64,000 bases of DNA from Bolinopsis microptera (Eukaryota > Ctenophora > Tentaculata > Lobata > Bolinopsidae), in NCBI RefSeq assembly GCF_026151205.1, contig NC_087077.1, positions 16,466,983-16,530,982 on the forward strand. Reading direction: 5' to 3'. The translations under genes were made by a program, and so were the position numbers. The notes under the pieces are model-generated. The model saw only the letters and a program-made list of their open reading frames with translations, had not been told where the DNA came from and did no database searches. Below are positions 1-11,717 of the stretch, piece by piece. Numbering within the stretch: position 1 is the stretch's first letter; each line of letters opens with the position of its first letter.

Positions 1-2610
1 TATCTAGCTGGAGACTTTAATATCGATCTTCATGATAAAGATAACAAAAATGTACAAAAATATGAAGAAATTTTGTTCAGTAAAGGATTTTGTCCGTTAA
101 TATCTATTGCTACTCACGAAAAACCAGGCTGTAAAGCATCTTGCATAGACAACATAATTACCAACGACATTGAGAATGTTATTACTTCAGGCACCCTAAA
201 AGAACGAATAACTCACCACTCGCCTATTTTTAACACATTTAACTGGAATGTTGAAGTCAACTCTGGAAAAACTCCTATTAAACAGTATTACGATTTCTGT
301 CAATCAAATGTTAACGGCTTCCTAGTGGATCTTGAAGATGAGCTTAAAACTAAAATAATCCATAACTTTACTGAATTCCATGACACTTACAAAAACTGCA
401 TCGAAAAATCGTTTAAACTAGAAACCCCGAAAACCTCTAAGAGAACTGTTAAGGTTAACCCTTGGATAACTCCCGGTCTCATTTGCTCAATTAATAATCA
501 GCATAAACTGTACGAAAATTGGGTTGAGATAAGAAATAGAAAATGTAAACTCGGTGAAACTGATAACAAGGGCGGGATTTGCCAGTGCCCCGAATGCTCA
601 CTAAAACGTAGTCGCTACCTTATCTACAAAGAATACAGAAAAGTCCTAAAGAAAACACGTCAAACTGTGAAAACAGATTACTTCTCTGGTAAATTTGCAG
701 AAAATAGCGGGAATAGTAAAAAGACCTGGGAACTAATAAATAGTATAAGAGGAAAACGGCGGCGTGAAATAAAGCCGCTGTTCACCATAGACAACGTTAA
801 GATAACAAACAGGAGGATCATAGCAAACGAATTCAATAAGTATTTCGTATCATTGGCCTCTGACCTAAATACTGCTTACAATGAACTTGGTCAAATGAAC
901 ATAAATAATCTACCTAGTTTCTATGACTATTTACCGCTCTCAAACACCTCCAGTATTTACATGCATGACTGCACAACAGACGAGGTTAGCAAAATCATAT
1001 CTGAACTTAAGAACGGTAAGGCAAGTGATATACCAATTCATGTTGTAAAACAGTCTTCAAAAATAGTGACTCCTCTACTTACTGTACTGTACAATGAATG
1101 TATGAAAGATGGCATATTCCCAGATGACCTTAAGATTGGAAGGATTAGTCCAATTTACAAGAAAGATAACCAGGAACTCCTTGAAAATTATAGACCTGTG
1201 TCGACACTTGCAGTATTTGGTAAAATATTTGAAAAAATTATATTCAACAGATTATATAGCTTCTTTCATTCACAGAATTCCTTGTATGAAAACCAGTACG
1301 GATTCCGTAAAAATCATTCGACTAGTTATGCTTTAAATTACTCAGTTAACCACATAGAATCACGTCTCAAGAAAAAACAACACGTACTTGGAATATTTAT
1401 TGATCTTAGCAAAGCTTTTGATACAATCTCACATGAAAAGTTACTGCATAAGTTAGAAAATTATGGGATCCGTGGAAATGCAAACAACCTTATAGCAAGT
1501 TACCTGTCGAATAGATACCAGTATGTCTCAGTATTAGGTGAAGACTCTGAGAAACTGCCCGTTGTCTACGGAGTGCCCCAAGGGTCCTGTTTAGGTCCCT
1601 TGCTGTTTATCATCTATATAAATGACATCCGAAACTCATCAATTTTAGGAACGTTTATACTATTTGCCGATGACACTAACATATTTATTGAAGAAACATG
1701 TGTCAGAAGACTGTACGAAAAGGGAAATGAAGTTTTAGCATCTGTTTATAAGTATATGAAACTAAACTTATTACATATTAACATTAAGAAATGCTGTTTT
1801 ATCCACTTTAGACCGTCACGTGCCAAAGAGGAAGTAGAAAATGACGAGAACATATTAACTTTGAACAATGTTGTCATTAAAAAAGTCCGAGAAGCTAAAT
1901 TTCTAGGTGTCATTATCGATGATCAACTTAATTGGAAAACTCACACACGGTCACTTAACTCAAAACTTAAATGTGAAGTAGGTAAGTTATGCAGAATACG
2001 ACACATTGTCCCTAAACAGTATTATAAGGATTTATATCATACTTTATTCGAATCACATTTGGGATTTGGAATATCTGTATGGGGTGGTATTAGCAACAAC
2101 CGACTCGAACCTCTCTTTAAAACACAGAAAAAGTGTATAAGAATTTTATTTGGGGATAAAGAAGCTTACTTAGAAAAATTTAGAACTTGTGCCCGGACAC
2201 GACCATTTGGTGAGCAAAAACTAGGTGTGAATTTTTACAAAAAAGAACACTCTAAGCCCTTGTTTAAGAATCAGAAATTGTTAACTGTTCACAACCTGTA
2301 TAAGTACACTTGTCTCTTAGAACTATTCAAAATTAATAAGTTAGAGGAACCATTATCACTGTACTCATCATTCAACAGGTCACCACGACGAGAGAATTAT
2401 TTCATCACATCACAACCATCCTCACAGTTCATCTACCAATCATCCTACATGTGGAACAGCTGTCGACAAACATCAAGTAAGATAAGTTTTAATACTCCGA
2501 CAAACGGGTTTAAGAATACATTGAAAATTGCTTTACAAGAATTGCAATTCAAGCATGATACACTTGATTGGTGTGAGCTTAATTTTGCCACAAATGAGCT
2601 CAAGTTTTGA
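1..2610 (+). mobile_element. LINE (jockey/CR1-like) ORF2, 5'-truncated by window edge
   Basis: The frame is open from base 1, so about 869 codons are visible and the element continues to the left. It begins inside an AP-type endonuclease domain: the AGDFNIDL motif lies at 7-30 and the terminal block reads THHSPI at about 211-228, where most families have SDHxPI. Reverse transcriptase follows: NYRPVS, NQYGFRKNHST, FIDLSKAFDT near 1396, GVPQGSCLGPLL near 1571, and the catalytic FADD at 1663-1674. Downstream are the usual FLGVIIDDQLNW block and a C-terminal region; no RNase H domain is seen. A CxCxxC cluster (QCPEC) lies before the RT. The protein would nick target DNA and copy its own RNA into the break. 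The RT shows no stop or frameshift, so the copy is young. Family placement is by motif impression only; a database search could move it within the jockey/CR1/L2 group. Confidence 0.9.
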
Positions 2611-4210
2611 TTAATGTGATTTACTAAAATAACCACTTATATTTCCTCATACATGCAACCACTGCACTCCAACTAAACACATTATTTACCACAGTCCACA
2701 CACCATACTCCACAGATGATATATATATATATATACACACAAACACACTAGTACCGAACAATTGCACTGCAAAACATGCTCACGATACACTCAAAATTGG
2801 AAATATTCAACGGCTCGTATATGAAACTTAGCGACTTACACTCAGTGTACACCCAGTATTAACCAGTATTACACACTAGTAAATTCTACGTAACGCGCGA
2901 AAACAATAATTCTGTAGGGTTTCCATTGTCACATCTCACGTCGACGGGATTAAACGCGCGCGCGCGTAACAACTTATCTTACTGCTAACTCAGCGACTAA
3001 ACACACAACGACTCTGACAATTGACAGACGATTAAACAATTGTGAGTTATGACGGACTTAACTGTATGGGTCAACTACTGAAACTGTATTGTTTACTATC
3101 TTATTCATTATACTGGACATGAGATGACGAATTATCTTAAGCAGCACTTTATACCCCCCACTTAGAACTTGATTAGTCACGAACAATAGAATCATCAAAA
3201 ACCAATACAATAAAACATCTTGATCAATAAATGCCTAGCAGCACCAGACAGCAGCCGTGTACCTTTTTCGACTCCGTGGAGTTCCTGATGGACTTTTGTT
3301 TACTTTTGTTAATAATCGGATCAACCTTTCTTTCTCGAAACATGTATCCTATTGTATTTCATTATTGTATTAAAATGTAAAGATATACTAGATATTACAA
3401 CGAAATAGCGGTATACCAAATTGGCCCTTGATATTAACTATAACCGTGTTGATGGTTTTAAATTTTGTATGTTGTAAGTATTATATTTTAGTTTGTGAAG
3501 CGTTTACTCCTCCCCCTCAGCAAGACAGTTAGATTGTAGATTAATGATAATAATTGTCAAATGACGTTATATATTATATAACAGTTATAAATGTTCACTA
3601 GTTGTAGAGCGATTTCAAGAGTAGTGGTCCACAGGGGCCCGAAAAAGCCGTACAGGCACTTGGGTCCTTATCCTTGTCACTAATCTCAATTGGATTCGGT
3701 TTACACAAAACATGAACATTTAGACGTACACATTGACACGATATTTATTAGAAAGCAAAAAGTATAAAATAATACGTGCGTGCGCGGCTTGAGCCGCGCC
3801 GCATCAGAACGGATGCGTGCAGGGGCTGGAGTACGCTTGTATGTAGATTAATGAAATGTTGCATTGTAAATATTGAGAATTGACGATATATTATGATCTA
3901 ATAGTAAATTTTACAAAGCTGGCTTTGGATTTAGGTAAGATTATAATTCATTCAAAAAAACCACGGATAGTTTAAATTTATTTCTATTTGTCGTATAATC
4001 ATAAACAATTTAATCCTGTTTTTAAGAATGCGCGGCTTTGGCGGCCAGTTATTGACTTATACATTAAATTGGATTTTAAATAGAAATGTGAATATATTAA
4101 AATTTAAAACTTTCAAAACGGAGGCTTATAAATATTATTATATTATGATTGTAAAATAAAGGATAAAATTTTAAATTTGTTTCACTAAAAAAAATTTGTT
4201 TCACTAATGA
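2611..4210. other. LINE 3' flank and intergenic DNA
   Basis: No gene seen. The first several hundred bases are probably the LINE 3' untranslated region, but I could not find a clear tail or target-site duplication. A (TA)n run lies at about 2719-2736, a CG-dinucleotide run at about 2954-2967, and a small GC-rich inverted repeat (GCGCGGCTTGAGCCGCGC) near 3782. The 5' region of the HisRS gene is at the right end. Confidence 0.5.
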
Positions 4211-7200
4211 ATGTTGGCATTTGCTAGAGCAGTCTTCAGACAACCGGTAAGCTGTTATTTTGTAAGATTTTTGCAGTGTAGTGTTGAGTTGCTACTGCTC
4301 ATTGTATGATTAACATATTACCACAATGTATGCTCGACATTCTGGAAAAGGAAATTGGATTCTGTGCTGGAGTCTCATTGAATCAAATTTGAATTAAACA
4401 TAATAAAAAATACCACAATGTATCCGAAAGTGCATTTACACTGTAGCTGTGTGCCCATATTCTTTTCTGACTGATGTGGTTAATTGTGATGAGGGTATCA
4501 TGGTACAAGCTATTGTTTAATCAAAGCTGTGTATAATCAAACCCTTGAATCAATACAAATGTTTTGTGTTGCAGCCAATATAGCTCACCTTTCAAATAAG
4601 ATTTGGTGGTATAATGGCTGTTTGCTGGTAAGCCTTCAAGACCATCAATTGGATAACCTGGAGGCCCTAGTGGTTTTATGTTGCCCCTGCAGTTTACTCA
4701 TCTGATAGATCAAGAAACTATGATCGAGGTTTTCAGTGAGGAGTCACACCCCTTGTTCTGCAGCCTCAGGCAAAGAAATTCTGATACACACTTAGGCATT
4801 GTGTTAATACTTTCATCACTACTATATTACAAGACATTTGAGAAGGTTAAATTATTCTTGCCAGACTCTTAAAGCAATCTAATTTCTTTACTTGCTTGTA
4901 GCCTCTATCAGCATGCAGGCTAATATGCTGGCACATACAGAGAGTGTGGAAAAAGAAATATTGAAACTCCGTCATGAAATAGAAGACTTGGAGCAATCCT
5001 CAAAGATTGATCCTGAAATTGCAGAGCTTGAAACACAAAACAATAAGCTCAAACAACAGATATCTCACCTACAACAAGCTATTGAAAATGAGAAGTGTAA
5101 ACAGACGATAGCTTTCCCCACAAACTCAAGCGAGAAGAAAGAATCTATTGTATCAAATTTGAACCCTGATGTGTCCAGTGAGGTAAGAATGGATATAACG
5201 CAATGCACGGAGTCCTTATATAATAAACTGTTTTGTTATTTGTGAACTAATATGTTTCTTGTGTTAGTGAAATCTCGACAATATCAATATATATATATAT
5301 ATATATAAGATGTATCTGATTCATTCCATCGAAAACTTGAAACGACTGTAGCTTTGGAATGGGCTTCAATTTAAAGCTGTTGCCAGTTCCTCCTGTGTCA
5401 AATTTAAACGCACATATATAATTTGTATATCAGTACAGTATACATCAATTAAGTATCAGGACTGCATATCAACCATCAAATTCTTACCTCTGTTAATTAA
5501 CCAGCATAAAAAGGAAACTTGCGGCCACACCTCTCTTCTGAGAGGATAAGTGATCACCTTACGGCCTACATGTATGTATGTCATGCATACTACTTGGACT
5601 GTTGCCGGCTGCCGCTTAAAATCATTCCCTCCCTGTTATTGGTCGTTATGTTAGGAATAACCAAAGTAAATTATAATGTATGAAATGTAAATTAACCAAG
5701 GCTATAACAGATCCTATCATTGCACACTAAATTGATATTTCACTTTTATTTATCGCATTTTATTTCAGTGTGTAAAACAAGTTTACAGAATGACCTCAAA
5801 CATAACGTGAGTACATCCAAAAATTGGCAATTATGAAAATATGGCCAACAAAATCATAACAAAACCTTCAAACACCATTTTCAAATATATATACTACAAG
5901 TCAGCATTACTCAACGTCTATTGAATCATGATCATGAACCTACTTGAAAAGCTTTATCAGTCCTGTTAACAAGACTTTTATTTATATAATTTTATTTCCC
6001 TTAGAGATAATACTGCGGACGAGCTGCAGAAATTAAACATCAAGGAGCCCCGTTCCAATAAACCATGTGCTGACTCAAAACCTGGTAGCAAACAGAAGGG
6101 TGGGAAAATGGCTTTGAAATGTCCAAAAGGCATGAGAGATTACACCGGAGATCAGGTTGGGATAGCACATTAACCAATTTTTTAGCGCCTTGATTATTTG
6201 TAAGATCGACTATTTTATTATAATATTTATAATGCTATCTATGTTTGATTTGTTCGCACATATTGGTTGAAATAAATTTTCGTGCACATACAGAATGAAT
6301 GGTTAATAATTTAATATATATGTAGACCAAGCTCTGTGCACGGGATGCTTCCTGGAAGAATCCAGTTCTTTTAGCGGGGCACCCTACCTAAAGCCAAATT
6401 GAGATATAATAATCATATTCCTAGGGAAATAATCAGAAATCGAATACCAATCAAATAATATGATATATAGGAGTAGTAACCATATTTACTATGCAAAATG
6501 CCCCAACCTCATAGTGTAAATTTATATAAAATTCAAATTCCATACCACCACTAAACCCCAACAGTCAACACAACAGCCCAAGCAAAATTAAATAACATCT
6601 TATATACTGTCATACTACAAATTAATTAAACATTTGAAATCTGTTAACCAGAGAATAAATTTCTAAACCTAATGCAAGTGAAATAATTTAGATGCAATAA
6701 TGAATGCCTAATATGAGTATCATCTGTCAATGTCCTTGTAGAACAGTCTGTACAAGAGATATGAGTAACTAATATTGTATATAAAATAATAATAAGAAAT
6801 AACCCTTGGCCTTATTGCAGATGGCGGTGAGAGAGCTAGTTTTTGAAAAGATCAAGAAATGTTTCAAGAAACACGGTGCTGTCCAGATTGATACACCTGT
6901 TATGGAGCTCAAAGAGATTCTAACAGGTAAATCTTGAAAGCTGTGACAAGATCATCATGTCTATAATTCACAATTAACCCAAAAAGTGTTGAAAATTCAA
7001 CACCTTCTCTCAACATTCTGATCTCCTCTGAGTTCAGGAAAATATGTTGCATATATCAAATCTCTTATGTAATATGAACGCTAAATGCTTAGTACTTACA
7101 CGGACTCTGTGCTAGTTGCTGTCCATGGTAACTATGTAAAGTGCACCAGGCAAGTATGGAGAAGACAGCAAGCTAATATACGAACTTGAAGACCAGGGAG

Positions 7201-10187
7201 GGGAAATACTGGCTCTAAGATACGATCTTACTGTGCCCTTTGCTAGGTAAGTTGGTGAAACTGTACTCTTTGTCATGGCTTGAGTACTTAAATCTTAAAT
7301 CACTGATAATAAACTCATGGATTACTCTCTTTTAATTAATAATTACTGATTAATTAGTGTGATAATTACTAATTATCACACTGCAATCTTTTACTGATAA
7401 TTACTATCCCTAGATTTGTTGCGATGAAAAAGATAAAGAACATCAAAAGATACCAGATAGCTAGAGTATACAGAAGAGATAACCCCGCCATGACTAAGGG
7501 AAGATACCGTGAATTTTATCAGGTACCCTTCTCCTGCCATACAACATAATCTCACTAAATCCCATTTCTCATTTGCACTGACAAATCAAATAATCCAATT
7601 AATTAATCTCTTATAAATCAACGAATTAAGTGACTCGCTAGTTTTAATAAAAATAGCTAATGTACTGCCTTAAAACTGTCTAACTGATTCCTTGCTCATC
7701 TCCCAGTGCGATATAGACTTCGCCGGAGAGTATGAACCAATGATTACCGACTCAGAATGCGTTAAACTAGTGTGCGATATCCTCAATGAATTGGACATGA
7801 AAAACTTCACTGTCAAGGTAACGACCACAATATCGCTTTTGTTTATTCTTTTTGGAGATATCTGAATATTTCGAATATTTTCGAGTTATTTCGAGTTATT
7901 TCGAATTTTTTACGAAAAGATCTGTCCACTCAGGTGAATCACCGGAAGATTCTGGACGGTATCTTTGAGTACTGTGGGGTTCCACAAGAGGATTTTAGAC
8001 CTATCTGCAGTGCTGTCGATAAACTTGACAAAGAGTCCTGGGAAGACGTCAAAAAGGTAATTGACGTAAATCACAAATTTAAATGTATTTTAAAATTTCG
8101 ATGCTTTATGGCATGTTTCACTAAAAAAGGATGCTCCAAAAACACGTTAAAAGTTATCTAAAAGTGTATACTGTACGTCATGATATGTCAGGGAAAATAG
8201 AACACTAAAACCACTCGTTAAAAACTTCCTTTCTTTCTAGGAAATGGTAGAAGTAAAAGGTCTAGATTCAGCCATAGCCGACAAAATCGGTGTTCTTGTA
8301 CAGAAAAAGGGCCAGTTCGATCTGATTGAAGAACTTGAGAAATCAGATTTGGGCGCAAACAAAAATGCAGCTGTAAGTGTCGTCTCTCTAGTAAATAATA
8401 TTCTGTTTCGTTATTCATGTCATTGATGTCTCACTTTGGATGTCAGCCGTGATCTAATCTCACGATACACATAACCAGATTATGTTTGCTAATTCCATGT
8501 TTCCAGGCCGGTTTGTCCGACATGAGACTTCTTCTAGAATACTGCCAACTATTCGGATGTCTGGATCACGTATCCTTTGATCTGAGTTTGGCTAGAGGAC
8601 TTGACTACTACACTGGCACCATCTTCGAAGCTATTCTGGCTCCAGGTTCGCTCTTTTTCACGTTTCCCCTACCTCCTGATTTTAGGAGATACACCTTGCA
8701 TAATCATTGCAAACCTTGTGATTTGCATCCTATCGGGGAATGTTTTCAAGCAATTCAGACCCACCCAGTATCAGGTCCGTTCAAGCAATTAGTGCTCAAA
8801 CTATCTCTATTTAATAATTACAGTTAAAACACGTCTTCACACAATAACCCCACCTCAACATCAGAGGGGAGAGGAGAGGGTGTTGGCTCGGTTGCAGGGG
8901 GTGGACGGTACGATGAGCTGGTTGGCATGTTCGCTCCCAAGGGACGCAGTATTCCCTGTGTGGGTGTCAGTATTGGAATTGAGCGGCTCTTCTCTATCAT
9001 GGAGAAGAAGGATGCAACAATGCAGGACCAGCTCAATTCAGGTATGTAACTATGTTTGGTTTTAATGTTGTTCAAGTTTCTGATGGTGTGAGTCCGAACA
9101 AGAAAGTGGGCTGTTATTGAGGCGATTATTTTCTGCAAACTTAGAAACAAATACACTGTTTGTATCTAGAAATCTAGTCGTATCTGGCGATTCTGACAAA
9201 CTATCCAATATAAATAAACACGTTTTTCTGTAGATTTCTTAACTCACAATCACATTGTCTGATTTTCAACGTTTAATACACTAAATGTTTGATGTTTCAA
9301 TAAAATATCATAATGTAGTGAAAGTAAATTTAGATCACAGTGGAGTGTGGACACTAGATTTTAAGCCTATGACAATGTTAGACTCATGACGCTTATTATT
9401 AAGGTATTAATGTCGATTAAGATTAACTGCCAAATAAGGTAACACGAGAAGGGAGTACCGTTTCTTTGTCACTACTTACTATCAAGAACTCTCAGAATCC
9501 TATCAGTTGTCAGGGAAATACAGCCTATGAATCTGTGTTAAAAATTTCAGGGCAAAACTCAATTGTAACTTGTAATGTAAGCTGATCAATTTCCAGGTTT
9601 TAGTAGCATCAGGACAGAAAGGCATGATGCGGGAACGGATGAAGCTACTAAACATGTTGTGGGAGAACGATGTTAACGCTGAGATGCTTTACAAGGCTAA
9701 CCCTAAACTTCTTACACAGTTCCAATATGCTGAGACTGAAAGTAAGGGCCCAAGCTATTGCTTTGTTCTCGAATATATTAATTGTTCAATGTACTAAAAT
9801 TGTATGTGCAATCTTACTCTTTTAGTCCACGATAAACGTTAATCGCAACAAGCTATTTTATTATTAGAAAGTCGCATCCCAATGTATAAAAAAATCTGAT
9901 TATTTCGCCTCCAGCCTATATCAGAATCCTGCTCTTTTCCCCTCAAATGACGATACGACGCGATTCCACAAGAGTTAACAATTGTAACTGAACTAAATAT
10001 TTAACAACAAATACTAACCTGAGCCCCTATATCCCCAGGAATACCGCTGGTCGCTATTATCGGAGAGTCCGAACTGGAGGAAGGGAAAGTGAAGCTCCGT
10101 CACACTGTCTCTAAAGAAGAGAAGCTGGTGGACAGGAACTGTTTTGTGGAGGAGGCTAGGAGTCTGTTATTAGGTTATCAGGAATGA
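4211..10187 (+). CDS. HARS: Histidyl-tRNA synthetase, ~15 exons
   Basis: Class II synthetase charging tRNA-His. Phase-consistent exons: 4211-4246, 4919-5182, 5769-5806, 6005-6155, 6821-6926, 7150-7246, 7414-7522, 7707-7817, 7934-8056, 8241-8372, 8507-8645, 8865-9041, one small unresolved exon, 9597-9741, 10039-10187 (stop TGA). Motifs: YDLTVPFAR, the motif 2 loop [19 protein letters not shown], the histidine loop [18 protein letters not shown], and motif 3 [10 protein letters not shown]; the C-terminal anticodon-binding domain runs from VLVASGQK. About 598 residues, against 509 in human HARS; the extra length is an N-terminal coiled-coil region (exons 2-4) before the conserved KGMRDY, in the place of the WHEP domain. 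Exon 1 encodes [12 protein letters not shown], basic and non-acidic like a mitochondrial presequence, while exon 2 has its own ATGs (4913, 4925) that could start a cytosolic form. The 9041-9597 junction needs a 3n+2-nt exon; 9145-9161 (17 nt) fits best. Confidence 0.93.
6265..6800 (-). repeat. ~530-bp dispersed repeat in HisRS intron 4 (copy 1)
   Basis: Nearly all of this intron is the reverse complement of 61245-61755. Shared stretches include GTGCACGGGATGCTTCC, TTTTAGCGGGGCACCCTACC and GCAAAATGCCCCAACC in this orientation. The two copies are easily aligned by eye over about 500 bp, with few differences. No coding frame or clear terminal inverted repeat is visible, so this is a non-autonomous interspersed element of unknown class. 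Confidence 0.8.
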
Positions 10188-10349
10188 TTTCCGTCTAGCT
10201 AAGGGTTTTAGTGATTTATTTTTAGGGTATTTAATGATAGGAGATAATGTCTTGTTATGCCTTAAGCTTGTTGGTTTGACCTGTTTTACTATTTTTCAAA
10301 TGTTGAATTTGTTGAAAGTTTTTTTTCTTTCTCAAATAATGAGGCTTGA

Positions 10350-11085
10350 CACATCTTGGAATTGGGAACCGGACACGAGGGTGGAGAGCACAAAGGCGGT
10401 AGACACAATAGTGGAGGGCACGAGGGCGTAGGACACAAGGTCGGTACTTTCTTAAAAGGGTGGACACGAGGGCGTATCACATGAATCACTTTAACATGGA
10501 CAAATGGGTTTTTTGATGTTCTCAACAGTCTGGTTGAGGTAAAGCTTAGCTCGAAGAATTGGGTCTACTCACGTGTAAATTTGAAACAAAACATAGTGAT
10601 GTGACAAATAATCACCCAGATTTAAACGAGCCAAAAATTGAGAGATTTTTCTTAAATATCTCAGCCAACTCAGCAGATTTTGGGGTTTGAAAACGTGCTA
10701 AGTAGACCAATCAAACACTGCCTAGATGTTCATGTGACAAACTTGGCCTTCAAAATATCGCAGTGGCTGACGCTACGGTTACCCGGGTTTAGATCAGGGG
10801 TAGTACGTACCAAAACGGGTATTTACTTTGGGTAGACGAATTTCACTGAGGTGTGTTCACTCAATTTCAAACCATCAATCCTCTCAGTTAAAACGACCAT
10901 CATTCAGGACGGTTTTTGTTCCGCCTTCGTGTCTTACTAAAATGAATCATGTGATTTGCCCTTGTAATTGTGTCCACCCTTTTAGGAAAGTAACGCCCTT
11001 GTGTCCTACGCTCTCGTGTCCTCCGCTCTTGCGCCCACCGCCCTTGTGTCCTACGCTCTCGTGTCCTATACCCCTTGGAATTCTC
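10350..11085. mobile_element. Foldback element with minisatellite-like arms
   Basis: The left arm (about 10350-10489) and right arm (about 10940-11085) are imperfect reverse complements. Both contain a GGACACRAGGGCG-type unit repeated several times, then a shared TAAAAGGGTGGACAC block and a conserved block around AATCACATGATTCAT. About 450 bp of ordinary sequence lies between the arms. This looks like a MITE or foldback transposon inserted between HisRS and GET4. I could not fix the exact ends or a target duplication. The rest of the intergenic gap (10188-10349 and 11086-11717) shows no gene. Confidence 0.65.
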
Positions 11086-11717
11086 ATTACTTCATAGCTC
11101 CTTGCTCTGATCACCATTGGTTAAATCTTTTTGTAATTTTATGTCACCTTTTATGTAGGAGGAGAATCTTTTAACAGATAAACTTAATTAATTGTCATTA
11201 GGTCAATTCGGTATATTGGGATTGATATAGGTCTTTTGCGATCAAGCCAAGATTTTATCAGATTCTTAGCAACCAATTCATCACTGGTTGATGCTCGAAT
11301 TGGTCGCGGAATCGCTTTGTAAAGTTTTATATATTTGAGAATTGTTTTAGGTATAATTATAAACCGAGATAAATAAGTTAGTAGAGTTTATTTGTTTCCA
11401 GTCAACAAAGTGTTGACATGATTTGCTTACTGTCCATGTCCCTTGTACAGTTAAGTCTCCACTAAATATCTATAATTATAAGATGTTGTATTATCTGGAA
11501 GTGAACTCTGGAGTTATTGAATTTGATGAGTAGATGCAGGAAACACAAATATTTCTGAAATAGAGCAACAATTAATCTGTCTCTCATCTAAATAATATAA
11601 TATTTTAAACTTTTCCAAATGAAGTATAAAAATTCATATTTCACTAATATAATTCGGTCAAAAATATTGTATTAAAAAAATCATCGCACAAAACTAATAT
11701 TTGAACATTGTGCAGCA

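Noticed and set aside
4678-4872. 64-codon plus-strand frame in HisRS intron 1
   Set aside because: No family resemblance; ordinary intron sequence between two phase-matched exons.
9551-9596. 26-nt HisRS micro-exon followed by a 20-nt intron
   Set aside because: The frame fits, but a 20-nt intron is below the size animals are known to splice; kept only as an alternative.
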